DNA from: Bradyrhizobium tropiciagri
GTDB taxonomy: Bacteria > Pseudomonadota > Alphaproteobacteria > Rhizobiales > Xanthobacteraceae
Length of the DNA: 64,000 nucleotides
Direction: 5' to 3'
Assembly (NCBI RefSeq): GCF_001189845.1
Contig: NZ_LFLZ01000013.1
Location: 62,001 to 126,000, forward strand
Shown: in pieces, positions 39,578-49,163 of the stretch
How the letters are laid out: each line of letters opens with the position of its first letter
Numbering within the stretch: the first letter of the stretch is position 1
The notes under the pieces: generated by a model
The model's input: the letters and a program-made list of their open reading frames with translations, nothing else
Databases searched by the model: none
Told to the model about the DNA's origin: nothing
Position numbers and translations under genes: made by a program

Positions 39578-40616
39578 TTAGAGCCACAAGACCTCCTTCC
39601 GATAGTTGAGATCGAGCAGCAACTGGCTCGCCGGGCCTTCGTGGAACGCGGTCCCGCGTTCCAACGCGAAGACACGGTCGGCGAGGGCCAGCACCAGATC
39701 GAGATTGTGCTCGACGATTACGATCGAGATCTTCTCGCGCAACCGATCGAATACATTGAACAGATCGAGGATCACGGCCGGCGCCAGGCCCTCGAACGGC
39801 TCATCCAGCAGCAGCAGCCTGACATTGCCCGACAGGGCGCGCACGACCGCGACCATCTGCTGCTCGTCGCCGGAGAGGTAATCCGCCGCGACGTCCATGC
39901 GCTGCTTCAGCCGCGGGAAGTGATCAAGGATGTCGGCTTCGCTCCAGACCACGCCGCGATTGCCATCGGTGGTGCGGGCGAGCCGGCCGAGCGACAGGTT
40001 CTCGTGCACCGTCATGCCGGCGAACAGGCCGCATTCTTGCGGCACGTGGCCGATGCCGAGCCGCGCGATATCGGGCGCCGCGAGGCGCGAGATGTCGCGG
40101 CCGTCGAAGGCGATGCTGCCCGAAGCCGGCGTCACGAGACCCGCGAGCGTTTTGAGTAGCGTCGACTTGCCGGCGCCGTTGTGGCCGAGCAGCGCCACGA
40201 TCTCATGTTCACGCACGTCGAACGTCGCGTCATGCAGGATGTGGCTCTTGCCATCGAAGCTGTTGACGCGATCGACGCGCAGCAGCTGCGTCGCGTTCAT
40301 CGCCGTATCGAAGTTGCAGGCGTGCTCGACCGGCGGGATGCCCGAGCCGGTGTAGATCTGCTGAACGCGGCGGTCGCCGCGCACCGCGGCCGGCGACCCC
40401 GTCATCAGCACTTCGCCCTGTTTCATGACCGTGACATTGTGCGAGAAGCCGAGCACCCGATCGATGTCGTGCTCGACGATCAGGACCGGGACTTTTGTCG
40501 CCACCGACTCGATCAGGTTCGACACCCGTTCGCGTTCGGCGGCAGCGAGCCCCGCGAGCGGTTCGTCGAGCAGCAGCACCTTGGGCTTCGAGCCGAGCGC
40601 GATATTTGAGTTTCGC
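39578..40616 (-). pseudogene. LivG-LivF fusion, branched-chain amino-acid type ABC ATPase, 5'-truncated
   Basis: The visible frame begins inside the first ATPase domain: IALGSKPKV LLLDEPLAGL (Walker B), D-loop and VLIVEHDIDRVLGFSHNVTVM, i.e. the end of LivG. A complete LivF domain follows: Walker A GHNGAGKSTLL, signature region YLSGDEQQMVAVVRALS, Walker B LLLLDEPFEGLAP. The homology stops upstream near 40610, next to unrelated sequence. The Walker A and Q-loop of domain 1 are missing, so the gene cannot work as a two-domain ATPase. Confidence 0.8.
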
Positions 40617-40712
40617 GGGGATTAAATCATGTCACTGAACGTGGTGTTCTAACTTGTCAGGGTCGAATAGTCCGGCTGTCGAGCCCGAATGTAAGCCCGC
40701 TCGTCAACAGTC

Positions 40713-41900
40713 TCATCCTTTCTGCAAGATGTGTACGAAACCAGCGCTGCCCAGGCCGGCGTTCTGTTGCAGCCCGGTGCAAGCACCCTCAACCTGGCGG
40801 GGACCGGCCCGGCCGCGGAGTTGCCACGTCAGCTCCGCGATCTGGGCCAATCCAGTCGCCCCTAGCGGATGCCCCTTTGACAAGAGACCACCAGAAGGAT
40901 TGACGACCATGTCTCCTTCATAGCTGCCGCGGCCCTCGAGGATGAAGCGTTCGATCTCGCCGTCGGAACAAAAGCCAAGGGCTGAATACATCAGTGCCTC
41001 GTTGCTGGTGAAGCAGTCGTGCAGCTCGACGACGTCAATGTCCTTTGGTCCAACTCCGGCAGTCTCGTAAGCTTTGTCCGCAGCGTCCTTGCCGAGCGCA
41101 CGGAACATCAGATCCAGTGGGTTGCCTGCAAAATGTTCGCTGCGATCGCTCGTCCATCCAGACCCGATAACACGTACATTTGTCGGCAGACCGTGCCGCG
41201 CCGCGAATCTGGGGCCGCACAGAACGGCAGCTGCTGCCCCACAGCTCGGTGGGCAGGCGAATAGCTTGCGAAGGCCTCGGAAGAGCAAGGGGCTCGCGAG
41301 GACTTCATCTTCCTGCAGCGGTGTCCGGAACAGCGCATAGGAATTAGCTGCGGCGTGACGGCGCGCCTTAACGGCAATCTTGGCCAACGCTCGATCGCCG
41401 ACTCCACACTGGTTCTGCAGCAGCTCGACCTGACAGCCAAAGAGCTGGATCGCCGGTGGTCGTGCGCGGTCGTTGGTGCTGAGGCTCATCATCTCTGCGA
41501 CGCGGCTCAGATGCGGGCCGACCGGAGTGGGACGATCGCCGAATACGACATCGAGTGCGCCCGGAGCCATCTGCTCAAATCCGAGCGCAAGGATACAAGC
41601 GTCCGGCTCGTTGCGGACTGCCTCGACAGCAAGCGCAAAGGCGGTTGAGCCACTTGCGCAGTTATTGTTCACGTTGACGATCGGGATTCCCGTTGCGCCA
41701 AGGTGGCCAAGCGCCGCTTGGCCAGCGCAACTATCGCCGTACACGTAACCAGCATAAGCTCGTTGCACGTTGGCATAGACGACGCCGGCGTCCTCCAGCG
41801 CAGCGCCTGCGGCTGCCGCACCCATAAGATCGTAGGTCTGGCCTTGACCGGGCTTGGTGAAGGGGATCATGCCAACCCCCGCGATCAGGACATCAGTCAT
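40713..41900 (-). CDS. thiolase-family protein (SCP-x / lipid-transfer type)
   Basis: 395 residues from ATG 41900. The nucleophile Cys81 is in NVNNNCASGS, and the C-terminal NPSGGLLSKGHPLGATG supplies the catalytic His. HDCFTSNEALMYSALGF replaces the usual second Cys region as in SCP2-type thiolases. It cleaves 3-ketoacyl-CoA thioesters in beta-oxidation-like routes. Only 11 nt separates it from the acyl-CoA synthetase gene, so the two form an operon for activation and chain shortening of an acid. Confidence 0.88.
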   Translation of the reverse strand: MTDVLIAGVGMIPFTKPGQGQTYDLMGAAAAGAALEDAGVVYANVQRAYAGYVYGDSCAGQAALGHLGATGIPIVNVNNNCASGSTAFALAVEAVRNEPDACILALGFEQMAPGALDVVFGDRPTPVGPHLSRVAEMMSLSTNDRARPPAIQLFGCQVELLQNQCGVGDRALAKIAVKARRHAAANSYALFRTPLQEDEVLASPLLFRGLRKLFACPPSCGAAAAVLCGPRFAARHGLPTNVRVIGSGWTSDRSEHFAGNPLDLMFRALGKDAADKAYETAGVGPKDIDVVELHDCFTSNEALMYSALGFCSDGEIERFILEGRGSYEGDMVVNPSGGLLSKGHPLGATGLAQIAELTWQLRGRAGPRQVEGACTGLQQNAGLGSAGFVHILQKG

Positions 41901-41911
41901 GCTGCTCCACC

Positions 41912-43471
41912 TTAATTCACTGCGCGCGTGCGCCCGTGCCAGTAGGCTGCCCTCAGCTCAGCCTTGAGCACCTTTCCGGCCGCGCTGCGCGGCAAGTCAT
42001 CGACAAAATCCACGCTCTTCGGTGCTTTCACGCCGCCAAGAGCCCGCTTGACCAAGGCAATTAATTCGGCCTCAGTTGCTTTGGCTGCAGTTTTCAGCTG
42101 GACTACAGCCTTTACGGCTTCGCCCCACTTTTCATCCGGGACTCCGATAACAGAGCAGTCTTGCACGGCCGGGTGGCTGGTCAGGATCTGCTCGATCTCG
42201 TTAGGAAAGATGTTGAAGCCCCCCGAGATGATCATGTCCTTCTTGCGGTCGACGATCGTGACGTAACCGTGCTTGTCCATCACGCCGACATCGCCGGTGT
42301 GGTGCCAGCCAAACCGGCGGATAGCCGCCGTTGATGCAGGGTCCTTGTAGTAGCCAGGCGTAACGAGAGGCCCGCACACACAGATCTCGCCGGGGCTGCC
42401 ACGCGGCTGCTCTGCGCCGTCCTGATCGAGGATGGCGACCTTGTTCCAAACGCCAGGCCGTCCGACGCTGTGCAGGCGCTCCAGGTCGATTTCGCCGGCT
42501 GCGTTCAGATAATCCCATGGTGCTTTGAGGCAGATCGCGGCCGGACATTCCGCCTGACCGAACGTCTCGGACAGTACCGGCCCGAATACCCTTATGGCTT
42601 CCTTCAGCTTCCCCAGAGAGGAGGGGGCCGCCGCCACCAGCAGATGCCGCAACGACCCATAGTCATGTCGGCCAAGGTCAGGGTGCGCCAGCAACATGTA
42701 AAGAACAGTCGGCGGAAGGAAGAGATGCGTGATGCGGTGGTCCTGAATCGCCGCGAGAATGGCGCCGGGATCAGCCTTTGCCATGATGACGTTGCATCCG
42801 CCCCGACTGAAATGCAGGCAGCCGAGAATGCCGGCCGAATGCGTCATCGGAGCCACGACAAGATGCCGCGCGCCCTCGTAGTAACCGAAGTGGCTCATGA
42901 AATTGCTGAACATAGCCGCGATATTGCGATGAGTAATCATCACCCCCTTCGGCTGACCGGTTGTTCCGCCTGTTGGGAAGATCGCAAACATGTCGTCGGG
43001 CGAATATTCGCTGCTGGGGACACCCGCCTGGTCCTGACTCGTCCAGGCCTCGAGCGAGGGGCCAAGCAGGCTCTCGCCGTCGAGGCAGACTGTGGCGCGC
43101 AATTCAGGGACTTCAGAAACGAAGTGTTGCGCGTCCTGTTCGTGGACTTGGCTGAAGAACAGCAGCTCACCGTCAAAGCGTCGCAGCAGGTCGGCGTTAA
43201 CGGCCGGCGGATTGCGGGGGTTAAGCGGAAGCCAAATTGCATCGGCGCGCATTAGTCCGATCAGTGTCACGAATGCAAGGCTGCTATTTGGCGCCAGGAT
43301 GCCGATTTTGACGCCCTTGCCAAACCCATGACCTCGAATTGCGGCGGCGAGCAGCCGCCCGCGATGATCGGCCTCTCGGTAGGTCAACGATCCCCCGCCG
43401 GCGAGATCGTGGAAGGCAACGGCGTCCGGATAATAGGCAACGCCCTGATCGAAATGGTCGATGATCCGCAT
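41912..43471 (-). CDS. AMP-binding acyl-CoA synthetase
   Basis: 519 residues from ATG 43471 (GTG at 43486 also in frame). AMP-binding motif FPTGGTTGQPKGV, then YGSLRHLLVAAAP, GWHHTGDVGVMDKHGYVTIVDRKKDMI and the final lysine region RSAAGKVLKAELR. It activates a carboxylic acid to acyl-CoA. It is read from a strong sigma-70-like promoter at 43520-43548 that overlaps the TetR-type operator at 43507-43532. Confidence 0.88.
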   Translation of the reverse strand: MRIIDHFDQGVAYYPDAVAFHDLAGGGSLTYREADHRGRLLAAAIRGHGFGKGVKIGILAPNSSLAFVTLIGLMRADAIWLPLNPRNPPAVNADLLRRFDGELLFFSQVHEQDAQHFVSEVPELRATVCLDGESLLGPSLEAWTSQDQAGVPSSEYSPDDMFAIFPTGGTTGQPKGVMITHRNIAAMFSNFMSHFGYYEGARHLVVAPMTHSAGILGCLHFSRGGCNVIMAKADPGAILAAIQDHRITHLFLPPTVLYMLLAHPDLGRHDYGSLRHLLVAAAPSSLGKLKEAIRVFGPVLSETFGQAECPAAICLKAPWDYLNAAGEIDLERLHSVGRPGVWNKVAILDQDGAEQPRGSPGEICVCGPLVTPGYYKDPASTAAIRRFGWHHTGDVGVMDKHGYVTIVDRKKDMIISGGFNIFPNEIEQILTSHPAVQDCSVIGVPDEKWGEAVKAVVQLKTAAKATEAELIALVKRALGGVKAPKSVDFVDDLPRSAAGKVLKAELRAAYWHGRTRAVN

Positions 43472-43506
43472 GGCTATTCGCTTCACACAGGAGTGGTTCG
43501 AGGAAT

Positions 43507-43548
43507 GGTACGATTGACGATATATTTGTACCGGATTGGATTTGTCAA
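43507..43548 (-). promoter_or_regulatory. promoter with embedded TetR-type operator (acyl-CoA synthetase side)
   Basis: On the minus strand TTGACA (43543-43548), 17 nt, ATATAT (43520-43525). The inverted repeat GGTAC-N16-GTACC (43507-43532) covers the -10 and spacer. The arms and 26-bp span equal those of the operator at 44367-44392. Confidence 0.7.
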
Positions 43549-43612
43549 CTTGGCTCTGGGATGATCGCAGGATGTCGCGCTATATCGGGAAACCCAGGTG
43601 AGGAGAGATGAG

Positions 43613-44245
43613 ATGAGCCCAAATACGCGCCGGAGCGAAGACCGACAGCTCCGGCGCCACGAGAAGATCCTCGATGATCTCGAGGTGATTTTCCTTACCG
43701 AGGGCTTCCAGACTCCGACCGTTGACGATCTCTGTGCGCGACTCCGGTGTTCCAAGCGCTCTCTGTACGAAATCGGCCGCGGCAAGCCCGAGCTCTTTCT
43801 GGTGGTTTTGCGCCGCCTGCTCGATCGGATTCGCCGGCGCGGCATGCGCGCTGCTCTCGAGAATGAAGATCCGCAGGCCCGTATCCTCGCCTATTTGCAG
43901 CCGGGCATCAGCGAGAGCTCCCGAGCGACACAGCAGTTCAACGAGGAATTGCGAGCCTTCGAGCCGGCTCGTCGGATGCTTGAAGAGCATCAACGGGAGC
44001 GGGTTGCAGTGCTACGTGATCTCATTGAGGACGGCATTCGTAAAGGGCACTTCCAGCCGTTGCACGCGCACCTGGCTGCTGAAGTCTATTTCGCCGCCGC
44101 AAGGCTCATCAATCAACCCGAGGTGCTTGCCGCGGCCGGGCTCACGATGAGTGAGGCGTTCGCCGAGCTTCCAGCTCTCCTCTTCCAGGGTCTGTTCAAA
44201 CGCGAAAATGCGGCGCCGCGGGGCGAGACGCCGAAAAAGCGCTAA
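43613..44245 (+). CDS. TetR-family transcriptional regulator
   Basis: 210 residues from ATG 43613, with GGAGAG upstream. The HTH reads LEVIFLTEGFQTPTVDDLCARLRCSKRSLYEIGRGKPELF, a TetR pattern with small variations. It is flanked on both sides by the matched GGTAC-N16-GTACC operators, one at the divergent acyl-CoA synthetase promoter, one before the cupin-FAH operon. Repression of both operons, relieved by an acyl-CoA or acid, is inferred. Confidence 0.85.
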   Translation: MSPNTRRSEDRQLRRHEKILDDLEVIFLTEGFQTPTVDDLCARLRCSKRSLYEIGRGKPELFLVVLRRLLDRIRRRGMRAALENEDPQARILAYLQPGISESSRATQQFNEELRAFEPARRMLEEHQRERVAVLRDLIEDGIRKGHFQPLHAHLAAEVYFAAARLINQPEVLAAAGLTMSEAFAELPALLFQGLFKRENAAPRGETPKKR

Positions 44246-44352
44246 TCGGAAGATACTAGCCCAGAGGCAAAGACTGGAAACGTGGTGCCGACTCAAGGGC
44301 ACTGCACGCTATCGCTGCCGCACGCCTGCAGAACAAAACTTGAGCGAGCTAC

Positions 44353-44394
44353 TTGACAAATCGCTTGGTACGAAAATAACGTAATTCGTACCAA
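44353..44394 (+). promoter_or_regulatory. promoter with embedded TetR-type operator (cupin-FAH side)
   Basis: TTGACA (44353-44358), 17 nt, ATAACG. Perfect 10-bp arms TTGGTACGAA (44365-44374) and TTCGTACCAA (44385-44394) with a 10-nt spacer cover the spacer and -10. Both this promoter and the one at 43543 start with TTGACAAATC. It lies 130 nt upstream of the cupin start. Confidence 0.78.
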
Positions 44395-44523
44395 ATGGCA
44401 TGGCGAAGCAAGCTGGTGCCGATAGGGAGGCGGAATGGCGCAGCCGGCCGACGGTTCGCCATGTCGGTCAACTGTGTCCGGGGATCTCCCTTCGGTGGTG
44501 CTGCCAATAACAGAGGAGATTCC

Positions 44524-45054
44524 ATGAGACGCATCATTGTCGGAAATGATCAGGGCGGAAAGTCAGACGTGCTGGCCGTCGACGATCTGTCAACCTTGCC
44601 ACATCTTGGCTTCAACATTTTTGGCCGCGATCTATGGATCACGCACGAGACGCCGGCTGATCTTTCTTCGTCTCGGGACCCCACGCTCAATGCTCCGGTG
44701 CGACACGAGCCGCCAGATGGAGGCACGATCTTTCGTATCGTTCGCTTTGCGCCCAGCGCACAACCGCTTTCGGCTGCGGACGTGGAGGCGATGCATCGAT
44801 CAATCCAAAGCGTGCACGTGCCGTCAAAGGACGAGATGGCAGCCGCAAAGCACAGCTCCATGCACAAGACGGATACCTTGAACTATTTCATGATCGCTTC
44901 GGGACGGGTCTGGATGTTGACCGAAGGGCAGGACGTTCTCCTCCAGGCCGGCGATGTGATCGTGCAGAACGGCGGCATGCACGGCTGGCGCAATGACGGC
45001 CCCGATGAATGCGTTTTGGTCGGAGTGCTTGTCGATGGGAGGGCCGCGGCGTGA
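44524..45054 (+). CDS. cupin-domain protein
   Basis: 176 residues from ATG 44524, with AGAGGAG upstream. Cupin features: KTDTLNYFMIASGRVWMLTEG and GDVIVQNGGMHGWRNDGPDECVLVGVL, with the late His but a reduced first metal motif. It overlaps the FAH gene by GTGA, so the two products are made together. A role in aromatic or lactone catabolism is inferred from that partner. Confidence 0.75.
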   Translation: MRRIIVGNDQGGKSDVLAVDDLSTLPHLGFNIFGRDLWITHETPADLSSSRDPTLNAPVRHEPPDGGTIFRIVRFAPSAQPLSAADVEAMHRSIQSVHVPSKDEMAAAKHSSMHKTDTLNYFMIASGRVWMLTEGQDVLLQAGDVIVQNGGMHGWRNDGPDECVLVGVLVDGRAAA

Positions 45055-46028
45055 AACTCGTCACCTTCACTGCCGGGGGCTCCCGGTCGGTCGGAGCTCT
45101 CTTGGCTGACGACCATGTTGTCGACTTGACATCGTCGACCAGAGCAGACCAGCGAGGCAGGTGGTTCTGTTCGATGCAGGAGATGATTGAGGGAGGCACT
45201 GAGGCACTTCGTCTCGCGGAGCAGATCCTTAGCAATCCGCCGCGATCAGCCATTCTCCCGTTGGTGGAAGCGCAACTTCTTGCTCCACTGCCGAGACCGG
45301 TTCGCATGCGTGATTGCAACCTGTTTACGGAGCATGTGGAACGCTTCTTTGAGCGCAAGGACCAGCTCGAAGCGGAGGCTGCTGCCGGTTCAGAGCAGGC
45401 GGCAGCTCAACTCGCCGTAGCCAAGCGGATGCGCTTTGACCTGCTGCTCAAGCGGTTGACCTATTATACGGTCGATCCGCTGTCCGTGTCGGCTCACGAA
45501 GAGGATATTGAGTGGCCGGCCTATTCAAAGGCCGCCGACTTCGAGCTGGAATGGGCCGTCGTCATCGGAAAACGAGGCAAGGACATTCCGCTCGAAGCGG
45601 CGGCAGGCCACATTTTCGGTTACACGATCTTCAACGACTGGAGCGCAAGGGACGAACAACTGATCCACATGGAAATGGGGATCGGGCCGGGCGGCGGCAA
45701 GGATTTTGACGGAGCCAAGACTCTCGGGCCGTGTATTGCCACTCCGGACGAGTTTCGCGACCTCTCCGACGTCCGCATGATCGCGCGGGTCAACGGCGAA
45801 GAATGGACCAACCGGTCCTCCCGGCATATGCGCTTCACGTTCGAGCAGGCAATCGTGGAGATGAGCCGCTCTCGCACGATCTACCCCGGCGACATCTTTG
45901 CGTCAGGCACGGTGCTCGGAGGCAGCGCCGTCGATCATGGACGATCGCTCAAGGATGGCGACGTCGTCGAGCTCGAGGTTGAAGGCATAGGGGTGCTGCG
46001 GAATCGCGTGCGAATGCGGCACGGCTAG
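45051..46028 (+). CDS. fumarylacetoacetate hydrolase (FAH) family protein
   Basis: 325 residues from GTG 45051, overlapping the cupin stop by 4 nt. The metal-binding acids lie in the region FELEWAVVIG, and the family signatures GYTIFNDWSARDEQ, GGGKDFDGAKTLGPCIATPDE and GDIFASGTVLGG are all present. Members hydrolyse C-C bonds of ring-cleavage products or decarboxylate oxo-acids. With the cupin, acyl-CoA synthetase and thiolase, this suggests a TetR-controlled aromatic-acid route. Confidence 0.88.
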   Translation: MKLVTFTAGGSRSVGALLADDHVVDLTSSTRADQRGRWFCSMQEMIEGGTEALRLAEQILSNPPRSAILPLVEAQLLAPLPRPVRMRDCNLFTEHVERFFERKDQLEAEAAAGSEQAAAQLAVAKRMRFDLLLKRLTYYTVDPLSVSAHEEDIEWPAYSKAADFELEWAVVIGKRGKDIPLEAAAGHIFGYTIFNDWSARDEQLIHMEMGIGPGGGKDFDGAKTLGPCIATPDEFRDLSDVRMIARVNGEEWTNRSSRHMRFTFEQAIVEMSRSRTIYPGDIFASGTVLGGSAVDHGRSLKDGDVVELEVEGIGVLRNRVRMRHG

Positions 46029-46441
46029 TCTGACCGATCGTGATGTTCCTGAATTCCACGAGGACGAAGCCGAGGGAGGACAATCAATGGATTGACCAGC
46101 GGGGGAACAATGGCGATATGCCGAAGGCCACCTGATCTGCGGTGCATTCGGTGTAGCGTGGGCAATCTCCGGTCCAGATCGCGATCGGGGCGGGAAGCAA
46201 GGCGGCATAAGCACAAGTAGTGCTTGCAGCATGACATGATTGCCGGCGAGGGCGCCGTCGTGTCACGGATCACGCTGCAATCAAGCAGCCAATAGAAAAC
46301 GACCATCTCACCAACGGTGATTCCGGTGGCGAGGATAGCTGCGCCTTTGTCTGCGAGGCCGAGCGACCCATCCTGATGAATTCCCGGGCGCTGCGAGGCT
46401 TTACAGGAAAACGACAAAAACATTGTCAAGGGGAGGAGAGA
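46029..46441. other. intergenic with possible decayed membrane-protein gene on minus strand
   Basis: On the minus strand a hydrophobic frame (ADKGAAILATGITVGEMVVFYWLL) and, in another frame, PAPIAIWTGDCPRYTECTADQVAFG look like pieces of one small membrane protein broken by a frameshift around 46230-46270. No start can be fixed. The porin promoter should also lie here. Weak evidence. Confidence 0.3.
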
Positions 46442-48079
46442 ATGCATTCAGAACGCATCGTAAGTACTCGAACGGAAAGAACGGTCAACGGGGGCGATCT
46501 CCGTCTGTATTGGCGGAGAGTGGTTCGCTCGGGTTGCCTCGGCCTGGCGTTGCTTGCCGTCAATGGCGCGTCGGCTCGCGCAGGGTCCTCAGAGCAAAAT
46601 GCAAAGGAGGTCGCATCAGTCACTTACAAGCAAAAGGCCGTTGGTCCAAATGGGAGAACGGTCGATGATACGAAGCGCGCATCGCCGCAAATCAAATCGC
46701 CCGTCGCACGAAACCCTAATGCGAAGATCGCTGACGCGATGCGTGAGCGCGAACAGTTGAACGAGCTGAATAAACGCTATGGCGTAAAGGGCTGGAACAT
46801 ACCGTTTCCTTCCTATGCCGACTCCCTTCTGCGCGACGAAGGCGGTTGGCGGTCGGCATTGGCGTCAGCAGGCTTTGGCCTGCAGGTCTACGACCTCGGC
46901 ATCTTTGAAAGCAATATGCTGGACACGCCGCGACATGTGCCAGGCTACTTCCCGCCCTGTTCCCGCTACTCCCAGGCGACCGGTGCACTGTGTGCGGGCA
47001 ACCAGACCTATCTCGGTCAACGTCCGAGCTACATTAATGAGACGATCGCCTGGCTGACCTACGATCTGAGCCGCTGGGGCGTGCCCGACGGGCAATTGAT
47101 GGTGGCCGGGCTGTACAGCACGGGTAACGATGTCGGATACCTTCCCAACACTCTCCAGCTCTATCAGCTGGCCTGGTATCAAACGCTCTTCGACAAGCGG
47201 CTCGAGATCAAGTTCGGTTACGTAACCAACACCACCGAGTTCATGGGGACTTTCGTCGGTTCGAATCTGGCCAGTACATTCGGTCCAAGCGGCTCAATTC
47301 CGGTGCAGCTGGGGCTCTCGATTGTGCCAACTCCAAGTTTCAGAACGACCTGGCACATCACCGATACGATCTATAATCAAGCCGCCGTACAACGCAGTCT
47401 CCCGATCAACAGTGTGACCGGCAATGTCGTGTTCGACGAAACACTGACCAACCCTTCAGGGTTCAACTGGAGCGGACCGAGGGGAACCGGGGAGCTGTTC
47501 ATTGACGAGATCGGCTATAAGCGGCCGGCGAGCCCCGGAAACCCGCAAACCTGGTTGCGGCTTGACGTCCTCTACAACAATTCGACCTTCCGCGACTTTT
47601 CACATCTTCCGGGCAATCCGTTCGCAACACATGCTGGCAATGTCGGCGTGACCTTCCTGGCCGACCGGCAACTATGGCAACAGGATCCGTCGTCACCGCT
47701 GACGGCGCACCGCGGCATCTATGCGGGCATGTCGTTCATGTACGCGCCACCCGAGACGACGGGCATCTCTCAATATTATGAGGGCCGAGCGTACTGGATC
47801 GGACCGTTTGACAGCCGCCCAACCGACATGTTCTCGGTCGTCACGGCTCGAAACGTCGTCAGCCATTATCTGGCGGACGCTACCAACCAATTCTCAGGCC
47901 TTACCGGAGCGTTTGCGGCGCGGACCTCCAATTCAGTCACCGCGACATACACTGCGCATCTCATGCCCGGTCTCTGGGGAACAATCGGGGTAGGCTATAC
48001 GGATCATCCAAGCCTGGCGTACTTCAAGACCGAGGGGCCCTCTCTCAATGTGCTCGCATCCCTGCTCGTAAACATGTAG
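46442..48079 (+). CDS. OprB-family carbohydrate-selective porin
   Basis: 545 residues from ATG 46442 (GGAGGAG upstream). Hydrophobic segment near residues 32-48 serves as signal or anchor. The central and C-terminal part shows the OprB pattern: GLQVYDLGIFESN, WLTYDLSRWGVPDGQLMVAGLYS, RLEIKFGY, then LGTIGVGYTDHPS-like strands (LWGTIGVGYTDHP) near the end. It forms an outer-membrane channel for small polar solutes. The extra ~100-residue N-terminus before the barrel is unusual. It is likely the entry port for the neighbouring catabolic genes. Confidence 0.8.
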   Translation: MHSERIVSTRTERTVNGGDLRLYWRRVVRSGCLGLALLAVNGASARAGSSEQNAKEVASVTYKQKAVGPNGRTVDDTKRASPQIKSPVARNPNAKIADAMREREQLNELNKRYGVKGWNIPFPSYADSLLRDEGGWRSALASAGFGLQVYDLGIFESNMLDTPRHVPGYFPPCSRYSQATGALCAGNQTYLGQRPSYINETIAWLTYDLSRWGVPDGQLMVAGLYSTGNDVGYLPNTLQLYQLAWYQTLFDKRLEIKFGYVTNTTEFMGTFVGSNLASTFGPSGSIPVQLGLSIVPTPSFRTTWHITDTIYNQAAVQRSLPINSVTGNVVFDETLTNPSGFNWSGPRGTGELFIDEIGYKRPASPGNPQTWLRLDVLYNNSTFRDFSHLPGNPFATHAGNVGVTFLADRQLWQQDPSSPLTAHRGIYAGMSFMYAPPETTGISQYYEGRAYWIGPFDSRPTDMFSVVTARNVVSHYLADATNQFSGLTGAFAARTSNSVTATYTAHLMPGLWGTIGVGYTDHPSLAYFKTEGPSLNVLASLLVNM

Positions 48080-48263
48080 CAGCGCGTCACATGAAGCCAT
48101 CGATTGGATCGTCGGATCGCGATCCTCTCGATGGAGAACGCATCCATTGCTGGAGCAGGCCGGGGTGTGGGCCGCTGCTTGCGGCGCCGGATGGCGAAAG
48201 CAGCTCGTTTGGTCCTGTGGCATGCTTCGTGTTTCTCCTTATGGCCGGCTGGCCGATGCCTCG

Positions 48264-49043
48264 ATGATAAAAGCAGTGAACCGGTCATTTCAGGAGTTCG
48301 TCGATGCAATCTGGACGGCAGACGACGAACAAGGGTTCGAAAGTGTCGCAAGGCGCGTGACCCGGCGCCTCGGATTCCGATGGTTCGCCTATCTGCAGAT
48401 CGCGAACCAGGCGCCCACGCTCGTTTCCTCCTATCCAAAGGCCTGGACCAGCCGATACTTTGAGCTCGGCTATCAACAGCTTGATCCCGTTGTGCGTCGG
48501 GCTCGTCACGAAAACGATGTTTTCTGCTGGGGGGACGGTACACCGAAGCCCGCGGGAACAAGGCAACAGCGCAACTTCTTCGACGAGGCCATGACGTTTG
48601 GTATCAGGTCCGGCGTCACCGTCCCGATCAAGGGTGGCTTTGGACGGATGGCCGCGTTCACTCTCGCAACTGACGAGCCGGTTGCCTCGACAAGCCGACT
48701 GGTCATCGATGCGAAGCTCGCAGTTCACCTTGTGGGCCTCTATTTTCACACCCACGCGGTCGCCCGACTGCGAAGGCCAACGCAGGGCAGCAGCGTTCTT
48801 ACCCAGCGCGAGCGCCAATGTCTTGCCTGGGTCGCACAAGGCAAGACTGTCGCGGATATCGCCGTACTTGTTCAGATATCGCGCCGCACAGTCGTATTCC
48901 ATCTCGAGAACGCCCGGCGCAAGCTGGATGCCGCCACAATCGCCCAGTGCGTCGCGAAGCGCTGCGCCGGGGATTGTTGCCCTGAGTTCATTGCGAGCGG
49001 TTGGAATAACAACCCACATCTAAGCAGACCTCTCGTCTGCTGA
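48264..49043 (+). CDS. LuxR-family AHL-responsive regulator
   Basis: 259 residues from ATG 48264. The AHL-binding pocket residues known from TraR are all present: Trp61, Tyr65, Asp74, Pro75, Trp89, and a Gly at 117. The C-terminal LuxR HTH (LTQRERQCLAWVAQGKTVADIAVLVQISRRTVVFHLENARRKL) spans residues ~179-233. Next to a luxI gene preceded by a lux box, it should bind AHL and activate that promoter. Longer starts upstream (48147, 48222) are open but less likely. Confidence 0.9.
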   Translation: MIKAVNRSFQEFVDAIWTADDEQGFESVARRVTRRLGFRWFAYLQIANQAPTLVSSYPKAWTSRYFELGYQQLDPVVRRARHENDVFCWGDGTPKPAGTRQQRNFFDEAMTFGIRSGVTVPIKGGFGRMAAFTLATDEPVASTSRLVIDAKLAVHLVGLYFHTHAVARLRRPTQGSSVLTQRERQCLAWVAQGKTVADIAVLVQISRRTVVFHLENARRKLDAATIAQCVAKRCAGDCCPEFIASGWNNNPHLSRPLVC

Positions 49044-49118
49044 AGAGGTGTCCTCGATTGCTGAGCTTGGGCTTATCTTTGCTAAAAGTGGCCTCGGCTT
49101 CCATTGGATCGGCTTTCG

Positions 49119-49138
49119 ACCTGCAAGATTCGACAGGC
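49119..49138 (+). promoter_or_regulatory. lux box upstream of luxI
   Basis: ACCTGCAAGATTCGACAGGC matches 14 of 20 positions of the V. fischeri lux box, including ACCTG and CAGG half-sites. It lies 57 nt before the luxI ATG and 76 nt after the luxR stop. If LuxR acts at -42.5 as in the model system, the transcript would start near 49171. Confidence 0.78.
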
Positions 49139-49163
49139 GCATGGTCTGTGTACCTCTGGTTCT

